The position numbers were made by a program, and so were the translations under genes. A stretch of DNA of 64,000 bases, from contig VWZL01002043.1 of NCBI GenBank assembly GCA_013396915.1, positions 1 to 64,000 of the forward strand, read 5' to 3'. How positions within the stretch are numbered: position 1 is the stretch's first letter; each line of letters starts with the position of its first letter. The stretch is from Stercorarius parasiticus (lineage: Eukaryota; Chordata; Aves; Charadriiformes; Stercorariidae). The notes under the pieces are model-generated. The model was not told the origin of the DNA, made no database searches, and saw only the letters and a list, made by a program, of their open reading frames with translations. Shown here in pieces: positions 13,201 to 27,027 of this stretch.

Positions 13201-16200
13201 TTCTGTGGAAACTTCCTAAGGCAGGCTGCTAGCCAATGCAGGTGTTCGCATCTAAGGTAGTTCTCCAGAGCCCCCTTCAAATCGGTGGAGAGAAATCAAC
13301 TCTTTACTGGAGATGTCAGAAGTTAGATGAGATGAACCCTCTTCTTTAGGCTCTCTGTCATTGGCCATGAGTGTGGACTCACTGTAGTGTCAAGTATAGA
13401 TCTTCATAAGATGACTGAAATACAGGTCATGTTAACCATGTGGACTGAAAAGTTACAATCATGCCATTTTTGTGAATAAACAAAGCGATTAGGAAAATAG
13501 GGAACTGGGTCTCTACATAGTCCTGATAAGAAACAGGATCAATCTGATAGGAATGAAAGAACTGAGTTCAAAGACGGTGGAGATTTGACATCAAATCAGG
13601 GGCTGAGCTATTTCTAGGGCAAAATGTTTGTGAATACAAGGTGCCCAGGTGTAGAAGACAGCTATTCTATTTATATTATATGATGATAGTATAATGAAGT
13701 GGAGAAGCAAAGGAAATACGTTATCTCCCATAAGATACATTAAGTATTTGTGCTCCTTCACTGAGGACTCTTTTCCAGTTTCCATTTTTTGCCACAACAA
13801 ATCTCTCATATCTTCCACCAGGGTGTTACTTTATTGTGCACCAGAGGAGGGAGATACATGCCCACAAACCTTCTAAGGAACACATTTACAGGAAATAAAA
13901 ACCACACAAGCAAGTCTTCCTGCCCCACTCTCTGTGTGGAGAGTAAGCCCTTATTCTCTTTCACACCTGTTAAAGAGTTTATCTTGGGATTAAACTAGTG
14001 CTAACTATTGAAAATGTAGTGGGCTACATAGTGATCATCACATGGTGTTCACCAGGTGCTGCAATGCATGAGTATTATCTGAGGAAATCATAGCCCACTG
14101 AGTGTCATATACAAATGACAATCACTGCTGTTCTAAGAAGTCCATCTTTTTAATTGCTTTGCTGGCAGATGGATTCTGCACAGGGTCTCATTTTCTCACT
14201 GCAGGCTGCCTTTGTTTTTTCACACTTTTTAATCAGATAATTCAGTATGGTTTGCAGATACATCTCACTGCATAGACATATACAGCGCTAAAAACATCTC
14301 TTTTCTTTTTTTTCTGAAGCATTGGAGTTGCTCCATAATGGTGACTTAACCCTTCATAACCTAAAACAACGCAGTAGAAAGAAAACAGATTTTACACAGG
14401 TAAGCGTTGCCATTTTGGCTTTGAGATAATGGAGAAGCTTCCACTTTCTCTCCATCCTCCTTGCCATGTGAAAGAAATAAAAGGTTGACAGTCAGGCTCT
14501 CATTTAGATGAAAGATTCAAGCTTCAAGCCGTCTCCTGAAATACTTATGTAAGAGCATCTGCAAACTTTTTGAAAAATTATTTGCTTTATTCAGCATAAG
14601 ATGATCCAACATTTTGGCCTCATATGGGGCTCTTTCAAAACATATGGAAAACTCAAAGGCTTTTAAAGGAATCCATGTCCTAAAAATGGATTATTTAGGT
14701 GGCATGCATAGTTCAGCCTTGTAGTGCCTGAATTGGTCTCTGTACATCTGGTGACTCAGGAGTTCCTGGCTTATTTAAATAACTTTGAGATATTTGTCTC
14801 GGGGGAATAGGGATCTCATATTGATTTGTAGTTTTGTTGCTTCAGAGTATGTATCTGTTTGTCCTTCTTTTGCTTGTTTGTAACAGGAGGTTGTTCTGAA
14901 TGCGCAGCTGTTCTTTGTGTGTCTCACTCCTCCCAGCGAGACTTTTCACCTCTCAGGACCCAGGCTGTTGCCAAGCGGATTGCTAAATTTCTTCTGAGGT
15001 TTTGAAAGAACTTTTCTTCACATGGCTGTCTTCTCTGTGCACAGGACTCACCAAGCCACATGGAGAGGGATCCGCTTCAGGAGCAGAGACCTCAGATTTG
15101 AGGGCAAAAGAGACATTAAACAGCCTCTGTGCTTGTATTTTTGTATTAGTCCTTCAGACCACTTATGAGTTGACATACTATTATGGGGAGTGACATTCCT
15201 GCTCTAATGTAGAGGTATGTCTTCCTACAGTTGATGTCATCAGTGAGATTCAGTATTTGCTAAACAAATACCAGCACATGGTCATATTGCGAAGAGGGCA
15301 CAGTACTTGTGCTTTCATTCAGCATCACCGTAACCAATTTCCCTGTCCTGTCGGTTAATATTTGCAAGCACAGCTGGAATCTGGAGGCCAGTGGGCTGTA
15401 GATGACAAATTTGTTTTGATCCAAGGAAGGGAGGGTTCCTTTGAAATAAAAGATATTTGATAATAGAGAATCAGTGTTGAAATCTAAATTACCATGATCC
15501 AATTGCCAAGGCTTCCTCGCTGCAGAAGGAGGTTAATTAAGCAGCAATCCCTTCTCCTGAGCAGTCTCTGCTTTGAGAGAATGAGTAACCACATGAGCTG
15601 GAGTCTACAGTACATAATGCCATTAGGTTTATTACTCCCTTTTTACAGCTTGCAGTAAAAAGAACTGTTGCAATTAATGAATTAAGTGGATACAATGCTG
15701 CAGTCAAGGTCAGGGTGAGGCATAAAATGCAGATCGCAGTTCTGCCCAAGTCTGACGATGGCAGGAGAAAGCACCACAGTTTGTCAGGAAAGGAAAATGG
15801 GATCAGCTTTTCCTTTGAGTGCAAAGAAATCTCTCCCTCACATGCATCTGACGGCATCCTATCAAAACTCTGCAGGTATGATACATGGGAGTGAAGAGAA
15901 GTTACTGAAAGTGTCAGTAGCCAGGGAAGGGAGAGAATGTTCAACCAATTAGCCAGAAACTGGAGACTCTCCTCTGCAAATTGCTGGCTATGGCAGGTTA
16001 TATGTGCTGTTATGAAAAAAAATAGGTGGCTCCAGTTCCAGATGTCATGCTCTTGCACCAGTGTAAATCCCAAACAGTCACGGCTGACAGTTCGCTGTTG
16101 TGTAGCGATGTAGAATATTTTCCTCTTCTCAAGCATTAAACTGGTGCTTGACTGAAAACAAAGCCAGCTAAGCCTGAAAGGCAGTAACAATATATATTCC

Positions 16201-19200
16201 TTTCTTTTCATTCCTTTTTCGTGGGTTATACACCCAATTTAAGAGCAAACAGCCACACATGCCAATCACATTACAATTCCTTACATTTTCTTGTATTCTG
16301 TTTCCCAGTCAATCAACTCTCATCTGTTTTGCTTTTACCCTCTACACTCTTCAGGGCATGGAATATCACTTTTCAGCTTGTACTGTGTGAAAAAATAGGT
16401 CTTTGATTATTACTGTAATACAAATGCATATTTGTGATCACAATGATTGCAATTGCAGAAAATGGAAATCATAAAGATTATTTTTCAAAGCTCCTGTTAA
16501 AGGCCATGAGATGATTGCTAGCTAATGGTAGAAACACGTTTCTTTCAGGAGAAGCTAGTCCATCATGAAGGCTTAATATCTTCCACTGGAGCAGCTAGGT
16601 TTTCTTGGAAACAAGACGCCATTGCCAGATGGAGCACAGGTCTGTGTGTTTATGTTCTGATGCAAAATGCATGTGAAAAGCCTCGAGAGTTCTGGGTCCC
16701 CCAGGATGAGGCAAGAGAGTTAGTAAGATCTACTTTGCAAGAGGCTGACTGATGCATTCAAATAGCAAGTTTCTTCAGGCATGGTTTTTTCCATTAGGCC
16801 ATTTTCCATTTGGCCACAGTTTGCCAACCAGAGAGCAGGGCAGTCAGCAGTTACTGAGCAGCATGGGCTATTTTTGCAAGGAGACCTTACACTGAGCAAA
16901 GCTGGGGAAAAAGAAAAGCATGCTGGAATAACTGTAAAGGAAACATTATATGCTCACAGAACTGACTATATGTGTAGATGTTTACTGCCTCCCAACCATA
17001 TGTATGTGTTCCCATGGGGAAAAGCATTTTGAATATGTTCTAATTTGAGGGGGTGAGGTGGGGCTAGAAAACCATAAAAAAGCTTCTTTTTGCCTTTTGA
17101 GAAACACTAATTTTTCTTCTGGCTTGTGTATGTGTGCTTGAAACGCGCTCTCTCCCTCCTCCTTGTATCACCCCCAGCACTGTGATGTTGCAAAGTTGGG
17201 AGTCAAGCATCAGCAATTCTCTCCCTCAATGGAACTGCTTCAGAGCAGAGCTGTGCTTGAATAGAGTGTGAGGGGATTACCTGTGGTTTCTGGGTTGTGA
17301 AATGAGAGATATCAATTCTAGAGCTCTCTGTTGATACTGCTTTCTTGGCTTCCCTTTGATGATGACTCATGTAGCCATATAAATAAGTGATCAAGTGAAA
17401 AATAAGCTCAGGTAAGACTACAGCTCTGATGTCCATATGTGTTACAAGTGGTAAATAAGAGGCCCATCAGAAAGGAAGTGAAATGTGCGGAAGGAAGAAA
17501 ACAAGAACATTTATGTGTTTCTGTCCTAGCCCCTGCAACTTTGCAGGTTTTATTTTATACCTTTCCCTCCATGGCTTCTGGTGCTGACATTTGCTGAGGA
17601 AGGGATGAGGGTCTGATATAACATCTTCTAAAGTTATCACTGTAATTTGCACTACAATATGAGGAGCTTGACCTAGGTTTGGGGTCCCAGGTACTGTAGA
17701 AAAATGTAGTGAGTAGCCTAAAGAGCTTGTGGTCTCAATAAGGAAGATACATAGGAAGTGCCCATGAAAGCTCAGAGGCAGCACTGAGGATAAAGCTTAT
17801 CTATCTTTTCTTCTCCGTGTCATCTCTACAATACACTGCTTCTTCAAAGTTTTTCTGATGACCCCTCACCCAGTTAATCTTGGCCATCAAATTGATGAGT
17901 TGTAGGGACAGAAGGTGTCTTAGACCAGCTTCTTAGCTACCCAGAGATTCAAAGAGCTTCAGGGCATCTGCAGGAAAAGACAAAGGAATAGGCTTCAGTC
18001 TGTTCTAGAGAGTGGCAGGTATGTTGCAGGTTAATACACATAGTAGTATGTATTATTTAATGTTTTGGTCAGGCATGTCTTTATTCTTGCTGTACATGAA
18101 TATGCTTGCAATCTGTGCAAGAACAAATTGCAGGCTCATTTATTCTTGGTATGCAAAGCAAGTTTGACAGTTTGCAGAGGGAATGTATGCTGCGGATGGC
18201 CTGTCAATACCCTGGCAATCTTCATGAGGAATAAAAAATGTGAGTAAGTCTGAACCTCCTGCTCCCAAGCCAGACACATCGCCTTCACTTGCCTCCTTGC
18301 TGTGTAATGAGGTGTATTCCTGGTCTTTCCTGAAGAGCAATATGTGACAGATGATCTTCACAAGGCTCCAGCCTGGCGACACGGACAAATTCTGACACAG
18401 GTCTTTGATTTTCTGCTGCCTTCAGTTTGCCATACTCCCTCATCACAGTGTACTGCCATGCCGCTTTACCCCTTTCTCCCACAGTAGCATATATGCCGAC
18501 TCCTTTCTAAATGGACACGTGCTTCCCAAGCCTGTCTTCTGGTAACCAAAGGTTGTCACCCTCTGTTCATAAGTGCTAGGGGACATCTTGGGTTATGGAA
18601 AATCTGTGAGAGATGGGCAACCTCTGTGACCACAGGAAAACTCATTACAAAAAAAACCCCAAAGCCTACAACTGATCAGGTCTTTTTTTTTCCTGAGAAG
18701 CAGGCAGATCCACACAGGACACACAGACACATATGCTGGCAGTTTCATGTGGTGCAAGGTGAGGGAGGATGGGAGAAATGCATCAACTATAAAGCAACCA
18801 TTGTTCTCTGCAGCTTGTGTCTGGGAAGCCCAGGTGGAAGGTATGAGCTGTGGCAGAAGCGCAGATGTGAAACTGCAGCTGTGACCAGACTGGACATTTC
18901 CTGGCTCAAGCAACTAGTTCCTCTTGTTCCTGTGGAGCAGATGGTCGCCCACAAGATGCATATGCACACGATAGTGCGGTACAGCGGGTAGAGTTCACAA
19001 GCGGTGTGGAGAATGGCCCAGCTATGATTTCTGCCCTCACAGCTGCTGAGCTTCATACATGTGCATGAGGACCATGCCTCTGCTTCTCCCTTCCTTTATC
19101 TTTTTCATTTTTAATCTCCTCAAGCAGGGACCGGCACATTACTCCTGTGTGTGCCACATGTATAGTCGTGTGTATGTCACAAGTACAGCTTCTAGCCCAG

Positions 19201-22200
19201 CACAGTGCCAGCCCAAGTGCTTTCCAGATGACACCCTAGCAGAGATGAAGCATGGAGAGACCAGGCAGGATGAGCACACTGTCTCCAGCTGGGGGAGGAG
19301 GGACATCTGAGTGCAAGCCAGCCTTCACAGTGATGATGAGTCACCCAGGTACACACAATAACTACAGTGGTGGCCCTTCCAACACCTGCAAACATCCTTT
19401 GCACTGTCTCTTGGTTTCCTGTTCCCAGGGCAAAAACTGTTTGCCTTTAGCAAATTAAATCTGTTTCTTCCCTGTATTTTCCCCCTGCCTTGGGTCCTTT
19501 AGTATTTTGCTGTGCTTCTGCAGTCTACATGCGTCTGAGATCCTAAACTTGGAGAGATTACAGTGTGAACTCACTCCTAACTGATTTGAGAATGATACTC
19601 AGCTGCTAGCGCTCATGCCATTCAACCAGAGGCAGTACTGGATTGATCAGTGCCTCGCATTTCACAGGTCTTCACTTCTGATGTTTTTCTTGTGTTGTTC
19701 TCTAGTCAAAAGTGCTAAACATTAGTTTGTTGACCCAGATTGCAACCCAGCATTTACATGAGGGAAGACACTCCCACAGCAAGTTGCACAGATGTGCAAC
19801 TTCCTCGCACAGCTAATGATATTAACATCAATTGGATTCCTCCCCTAAGTAAACGGACACAAGAACTTGTTGTTTGCAAGAACAAGGAATTAATCATTAT
19901 TGACCAAGCATTCATTATGGCAGCTATCAAGAACAAGTGAGTTTAATTTTTGTAAAGAGGTCTGTTTAGTGGGAAAGGTGAATGTCATATTTTGCACTTG
20001 GGTGAGAAGGATTAGTCAGGTACTTGGTTTGCTTGGGCTGTAGCTGGGGCACCAGAACAGTGCAACAAGCACTCTTGCTTGATGATTAGAACAGCTGTAG
20101 CAGAGCCACAGGGAATCCACTCTCTGATCTGCAGTTGAAAAGGGATGGTCATCAGTATTCTCACTGGGCTTGGTGATAAAAGGGAGAGTCTTACGAATAT
20201 ATCTCAAATCCAGGGCTAGAGCAAATTAGAGCAAATTTGGAGGTGGAAGAATATCTTAGTTTTAAACACAGATACTCTGAATTTATAATTTTCACTTTTC
20301 TGATACTTCTTATATCTCAGAGGCTGGTGCGTTGACCCAGGCAAGTCAGCACACAGCCAAGTCAAACATCATGAATCTAGAGATATCTTAGTCCCAGTGA
20401 CTGTACTGTGATTGGTGTGCAATCCAAGATATATGGGTTTTTTTTAATTTTATTTTTACATATGTACATAATGATGGAGAGATAAGACAGAAGCTTGCAT
20501 CTATGTTTGTATACTTGTTTGCATGTCCATACGTAAAGTATCCCTCCATAGTTCCAATGTAGGAGATGCCTTTGCTTTAAATCTTTCCTAAAATAGTGAC
20601 TTCTATGCAATGTATGCAGCAAGCAGTGTTTAACTGTGTGCAGAGATTCACTCTATGTCACAGACACAAACACGCAAGCACAGAACCACATCTTCTACAT
20701 CTTCTATGCAGACGCTAACACTTGTGCCATGGGTGGTGAACCAGGGCTTCCAGTTTCTGCCGGCATCCCTCAATAGCAGCCCGAACAAAATGTTCTCTGT
20801 GAATTGATTGCACGGCAGATAGATAGCTTTTCTTGTTGCAAATCCCCATAGTTCAGTAGGTGGGAGGACAGGGGAGGGAAAATCAAACTCCATGCCCTGA
20901 GAGCCAGACTATCTTACTGATTTACAAATGACCTTGGTGATCTGCAGTCATTCTGGGCACTTGATATTGCTCAAGTCCCCCAGTCTCTCTCTCTCTTGCA
21001 CTCTTTCAGCATAATAAAAGCTAAGGAAATCCAGGAGACTAAATTCAGTGCTGCAGAGTAGTGATGGGAAGGAAACTGGATATGCATGAATTAAGCAAGA
21101 GCATTTGCCTTCTCTGATCTGCAGATGTTTTTCTCTCAGAAATGCAACTTCTTTTTTTTGCAGGTGACACCCACACATCTCCTTCACTTACTGGCGATGA
21201 TAATAAAGGAGATAAACGACTGGAGCTCATGCAGTTAGACTTAATCTTTGTATGTCATCATCACCAAGCAAAGCCACAGCAATAGGAAAACAGAGCTGTT
21301 TTCTGCTGCTTGTTTCTAACTGACATTTCTTCACCAAGTTGCTCATGTAACCTATGGACTCTTTGAACTTCATTTTGTGCCTGCTATCTTTCACAGTTGT
21401 GTGGGTACTGCCATGCGGCGCTGAGCTGCAGTACATATATCCTCCGCCTATACCCCAGTCATCATTTTGCCTCTCTGCCTCAGTGGTTTGAAATCAGATA
21501 GCAGAACTACAACAGAAACTCCTTCACAAATATTGATAGAAGGGTAACAAGAAAGGAAAACTCTGATTTTAAAACCTTATACTGTTGGTTAAATGTAGCA
21601 TTTGTAAGTAAGCAATCATGTAGTTCAGAAAGGAGAAGAGGCAGAAATAAGAGTATTTTAAAAATCTTTTTTGGTTAGGTGTATACGCATGGTTATTTTG
21701 ACTTAAATCTCAGGAAATAACCACAGAACCTTCATCCTTCCAAGGGCTGCTTTTATTGGAGGATATTCACTAGAGCTGCAGCCCAGACTAATGCATTTCT
21801 CTAGCTGCTGGAGACAAGCCCTGGAGTCATTTAACTCCACTTTTCCTGCAGTCAGCTATTCATCCATCCTGCCTTTCCAGCCTGCTGTGGTTTGCTTGGC
21901 CATCACCCTTTGAATATAATTCGCTGCTTTCATCTCCAGAGTTTCCTGGGACCCAACAGCGCACCCAAGTCCACACATAAGACTTAACCTGGCTTTCACC
22001 ATCAATGCAGCTAGTTTCTCATTGACACGTAGCAACCTGTGCAGTAAAAAGTACTTCTTCAGGAAAGAAGGACTAGGGTGTTTTTAATACTGTCATTTCT
22101 AGTATATGGCCAGGGAGAGGCAGAAGTCTGCTTTGTGTAGTGCATCCTGCAGCTGGTTTGTTCATTTCCATTCCCTGAAGGACTATTCCAGAGTTTCACT

Positions 22201-23623
22201 GAAGTGGTTTCAGAGTGGTTTCTCCTTTAACCCCTTTTGCTTCTCCCATCCTTAGTGGTGGATTCCTCCATTACAGGGCTGGACTTGAAGGTAGTGTCAA
22301 CTTTGTGTGTCTGCAGCAGGGAGAGAGGTTATTCCCTTGCTGCCCAATTTTGTATCTTCATAGTCTCATACTTCTTTGTTGTTGTTAAGATAAAACATTG
22401 GCTTTCCGTCAGCATTCTGCTAATGAGAGAAAGAGCTACATGGGGTAATGCTCCCAAAGGCAACATTCCACCATGGACTTCAGCCTCTGTCCCTGTACAT
22501 CAGGAGCTGATGACCTATGCAAACAGAGAAACAATTTCCTTTCTCCAGCCAGTTTTGATTCCGATAGGGAAGGCTGAGAAGGCCAGGAAGAAATCCAAGC
22601 AGCCTACTTCACAATTTTCATGAGAAAAAAAAAAAATCAGCTCTCATCTTGACCACTGGTGTTTGAAGATTAAAGTAGCTCAAGGGCTGTCGCAGGCAGC
22701 AAGCATAGCAGGAAAATTATTTCATTCTGACTCACAACAGAGTGATCTAATTTAGTGGGGCACTGACAAGGCTATCAGGCATTAACTTAGCTGTTGTCTC
22801 AGTTAGCCTGATTGATGGTTGTGTCCTGCTACAGCCCTCTGTATGAAGCGCTTGAGATGTCACTCGGACTCTTACCTGCAGTGCCACCGAGTGCCTACTC
22901 TGACAATACTTGGAGCCTCTTACTGCAGCCCTGCGCCCAATGCAAGGGAGTGGACCAGCATCTCTTAGCAGTCTATGCTCAGATTATAAAGCAAAGTCCC
23001 TGCGGGCAGGGAAAAAAGTGCAATTGTAATTAGAGAGCCACTCTGGTCACACAAGGGGGCAGAAGAGAGGCTGGATAGTAAAGCTTCCTTCTGGCATTTC
23101 CTGCCTTTGATTTCTTAATTTTGCAACCTGATCTCTTTTCTTTTAAGGTACTTTAGTATGTAATTTCTTAAGCTTCTTTATTTTAGAGCAAAAGGATTTT
23201 GTAAAGAGGCCATTTGATCCTCCTACCGGATTGAAACCACTATGCTAATTTCCACAGAACTGTACTGTTACAAATTGCTTGTTTGCATCTTTGTTTTTGC
23301 TGGTTAGGGAGTAATCTTTCCTGACTGAAAAACTAGAGTTATTCCAGCCCATGAGAACACTTCAACTTGATCCAGAATAGTACCCTTGAAGGAATAAAAA
23401 GCCAGTGAGGAAAATTAATGATGTGGCCACATAATGATATCATGGCTAGGAAAACTATGGCATTTGAAAATTCCTCGTCATTTCAATGAATAAGGCGGAG
23501 CCAGCTCCCCAAAACTGAAGTGCTCCTGGTAAGTTTATGGGTCCTGAAAATAAAGTTTCTTTCCGTTTTTATTAACAACAAAAGGAGAAAAAGTAAGAAC
23601 CAGTGCCCTGATCCTGGAGATCC

Positions 23624-23626
<3 letters not shown>
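10201..23626. other. Non-coding 3' flank, middle part
   Basis: AT-leaning sequence without a supported gene. One long open frame (15537-16211, minus, 224 codons) is treated as chance; see findings. No MYPPPY-coding or YVKM/FIPIN-type exon of CTLA4 was found on the minus strand. Confidence 0.55.
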
Positions 23627-23695
<69 letters not shown>

Positions 23696-23742
23696 AAAAT
23701 AAAAAAAAAAGAAAGAAAAAAAAGAAAGAAAGAAAGAAAGAA
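23627..23742. repeat. A homopolymer (67 nt) plus GAAA microsatellite
   Basis: Pure A from 23627 to 23693, then a short interruption (GAAAAAT), another A run and about five GAAA units to 23742. Read on the other strand it produces long meaningless phenylalanine or lysine tracts. No TSD or retrotransposed body is clear, although AGAACCA occurs on both sides (about 23596 and 23740). The exact length is unreliable in any assembly. Confidence 0.95.
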
Positions 23743-26700
23743 CCACCATGAATTTGAGACCATTCAACTTTTTCTCTGTTTGAAAACGGGTTTGTATGAA
23801 ATTGGCAGCCTCCTGATACTTTGTCAGCCAAATTGGCCACATCAGACTATCTGCATGCCCCTGAGGCTGAAACAGCAACATACTGTAATGTGATGCTCTA
23901 ACAAAAGCACCTAATTGTGAAGAACAATCCATTTGCATCAAGATAAGCAGCTAGTAATGTTTCCCTCTTACAGCCACTTACAGACACTGACTTTGGCTAC
24001 AAATTGTTGCCTAGTGCTCTTTTCAGCCTTTCACACTCTTTATTGGACCTTAAGAAAGCTGATGTTGTACTCATTACCCTAACCTGTTTTCTGGTTAGTG
24101 TGAGTGACTAACAAAATTATGTCTTGGTCTGTGATTCATCTTGAATAAAGTATTTTCCAGTCACACAGCAAAAACGTTGCTGAAAGCGGAAAGATTTGAT
24201 CTTTAGCACTGAAGTCTTTGCTTGTGTACTCCTAAAACTCAAGGTTTTTGTACCATGTTACTTACTAGTATCAAACATACCATCAGTAGCCAAAGTTGCT
24301 TCTCCTGTCAGGGCATGTCTACAGGCATAATGAAGTTGGCAATAGCCAAAAGCCTGCTATGCACAGGAAATGAAACGTACAGGAATTATATGCACTGTGG
24401 GAAGCACGTGGTGTGTAGGATTCCCACGTGGTTGTTCGGCACAACTGAAAATCTGAAGATGATGGGGAGAAATCAGAGGGATGAAAGACCCCAAATCCTT
24501 CGAACAGAAAATGAGTACCTATCCAATCACCACGTGGCTCCAATCTCCTATAACAACTCCTTACCATATAAGACAGTCTTTGTAAAGCAAGTAACTAGTC
24601 AGGGGAACATGTGGAAGGCTGCACAACGGTGCAGATTAGCAAATTGAATGGGTTCCTGAGCTGCTTGAGTCCAGCATAGAAATGAAAGTAAAAGACATCA
24701 TATGAAAGGAAGGAAGATGTGATATTGTTTGACAGATGTGCAGGGTTCATGTTTATAGCTGCAGAAGAAAGAAGAGGCATTTTGAAAAATCTGATACAGG
24801 AGGAGGAGATTTGAATTTGGGGGATTCAAAGCTGAAGGAACATTCGGGAGTTTTTGGCTTTAGTAAACCTGACAACCCCAATGGTGAAGGTTCAAGATAC
24901 TGCAAAGATAGCACATGCTACCTCCTTGGCATTCATCTCCTAGGGGCTTGGTTCCTGGAAGCATAGAAAAGCCAGGCTGTTGTTTTGTGCTGTGCTGGAG
25001 ACATGCAGAACACGAATCAGCATGCAGCGGGCTGGAGCTGCACAACCCTTGGTTGACCCCTTGCAACATATGTTGATTGCAGTTCAGATATGATGACTGC
25101 AGATCAGATGTTCGTTTGACACTGAGATCCAGAAGTAGGGGAAAGGAGGATGAAAGATTAAATCACTGTTCAGCAGGATTATATTTGCATTTGAATTAAG
25201 ACCTGTGTGCAAGGCAGAAAACTCTATTGATGTCTCACTGCCCTCCATGAGGGCCAGTTTCCAAGTTCGGAGCAGCAACGGAGGGAGGTTTCTCTCTACA
25301 TCATGCTGTAAACAGCATATAGATCCCAAAGGCAGGGCCAGGGAGGGCCAGGGCTGTCCTGGCATGTTATGCATTGCCTAAAACCAGATGGAATAAATTA
25401 GGGTTGCTCTGTTTGTCATATATGCTAATCCACATATGCAGAGCCAGACTCTAGGCTTAACTGGCTTGCTTCTCTGCAAACACTTTCCTTTAGTCCCTTA
25501 CAGTGATGGATAGAAGGTATTTGCTGGTATCTTATCTCCAACAGTCTGTAATTCGTGTCCCTACAGTGCTTTAATATAACAGCGATATCCGTGTTAACAC
25601 AGTGCTGGAGCCTCTCCTGTCCTGGTTCTCCTCATTTTTTTCATCATATGTTTAGGATGTTTCCCTGTATCTCCCTTTCTTTTTGGTCAGTCAAATGAAT
25701 TAATACCCGTTCCAGATGTTCCACGACTTACTTTCCAGTATCATGTCCTGGGAGCTATCAGTATGTTTTAAATATGGAAATTACAAAACTGTTAGGGGAA
25801 GGAAAGCAAATTATAACAACATTTGCTTTAGAAAGTAATACTTGCCTCTGACTAGCCTCAGGGCCAATGCATTTATTCAGGATTTAATTTACTGTATCTA
25901 TTTAATAATTTTAAAAGGAGATTGCAAAAAGTATAATGAAACTCTAAGGAATATAGATATAATGAAATAGAAATGTCTATATCTAAAAATACACATATAC
26001 AGTTTAAACAAAGAATGTTTATCCTGTTTTATGCTTTTGATATACATTTGTCATCTCACCTTACCTTTGCACTACAAGATGTGATTTTTCACTGCTCATT
26101 GTAATCAGAGCACTTGTTAATGTTGGGTTATACAATGACAACACCGGTAAATTGCATGGAGCATGGCAAGACAGTGCCGTATGGAGACGGAGGACTGTGC
26201 CCAGCCTGCTGCTCTCTGCCAGGATCGTCCACTTCTCCCTTCCAAGTCAGGAGGGAGGTGGCAAGGTGTTAGCATCCCCCTCAGTCAGTGCCAGCAAAGA
26301 GGGCCAAGCTGGGACTGCCATGGGTCCTGCCTGGCTCCCTGCCCTCCGCCCCCTGCACACACTCCTCACTGCCTCAGCTGTAGAACAAAGGAGCAGCAAG
26401 AGGCTTTTCAGGAAAAGAGAATAAAAAATGTACGTGGAAAAATGTCAGCCTTGGGGGGTTTGTGCATGTGATGAGGGGAAAGGAGAAGAAATAAATAAAA
26501 AGACTTTGTTTTGAAGTTCTTCAACCCAGTCATGAGCTTTTGAGTTTGCTGAACTGACCCAGAGCAAAGCTCTTGGGGCCTGCTGTCTCCAACACCACAG
26601 TCCCTTGCCAAAGGCACCATGCTGCCTCATGGTAGTGGGCGCTCAGGCCAAGCTTGCCATTAGCATTGCGGGCCCTGCCCTGGCAGAGCTGTGCCCGCCT

Positions 26701-26949
26701 GGGGGGACAGCAGGCATCTCACCGCTGCTCAGAGGTGGCACAGCACCCTCCAGGAACACAGTTCATGGCGATATGACTCAGAAGGGATGGTGTGGGGCCC
26801 AGTCAGCAAACTCAAATAAAACTTCCAATTTGGAACTGCCGAAGTTTTTTTCTTGGGTTAAGATGTCAAAGCAGATTGTTGACACACTTCCACATCTCTA
26901 TTTTTGTCATGTACCCTCAAAGAGAGAAAGAATATTCTTATCCCAATTT
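23743..26949. other. Non-coding 3' flank next to CD28
   Basis: No gene recognised. It contains the E-box cluster at 24.4 kb, an AT-rich stretch at 25.7-26.1 kb and a GC-richer segment at 26.15-26.8 kb whose overlapping open frames on both strands carry no recognisable domain. Confidence 0.55.
24405..24536. promoter_or_regulatory. Cluster of three CACGTG E-boxes with a CCAAT motif
   Basis: CACGTG at 24405-24410, 24425-24430 and 24531-24536, the last preceded by CCAATC (24523-24528). Canonical E-boxes bind USF/MYC-type bHLH-ZIP factors and CCAAT binds NF-Y. Elsewhere in the window CACGTG is seen only singly. Function is inferred from motif density only. Confidence 0.25.
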
Positions 26950-27027
26950 AAAGGAAAGTAAGTGTTGTACATCCACATCTTATTTCAAGGCGGGAGTATG
27001 GATTTATTTGTCATTTAATTGTTTATT
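26950..27027 (-). terminator. Putative CD28 polyadenylation site
   Basis: Two AATAAA hexamers on the minus strand, at 27027-27022 and 27008-27003, with an ATTAAA between them at about 27019-27014. They are followed within about 35 bases by a GT-rich stretch (GATGTGGATGT) at about 26971-26961, the expected downstream element. This is the first such combination after the CD28 stop. Confidence 0.45.

Noticed and set aside
23483..23941. Minus-strand frames of 60-150 codons rich in phenylalanine
   Set aside because: They are translations of the A/T homopolymer and GAAA repeat.
26152..26471. Overlapping 90-118 codon frames in a GC-richer patch
   Set aside because: Several frames on both strands are open at once, which reflects base composition; no domain recognised.
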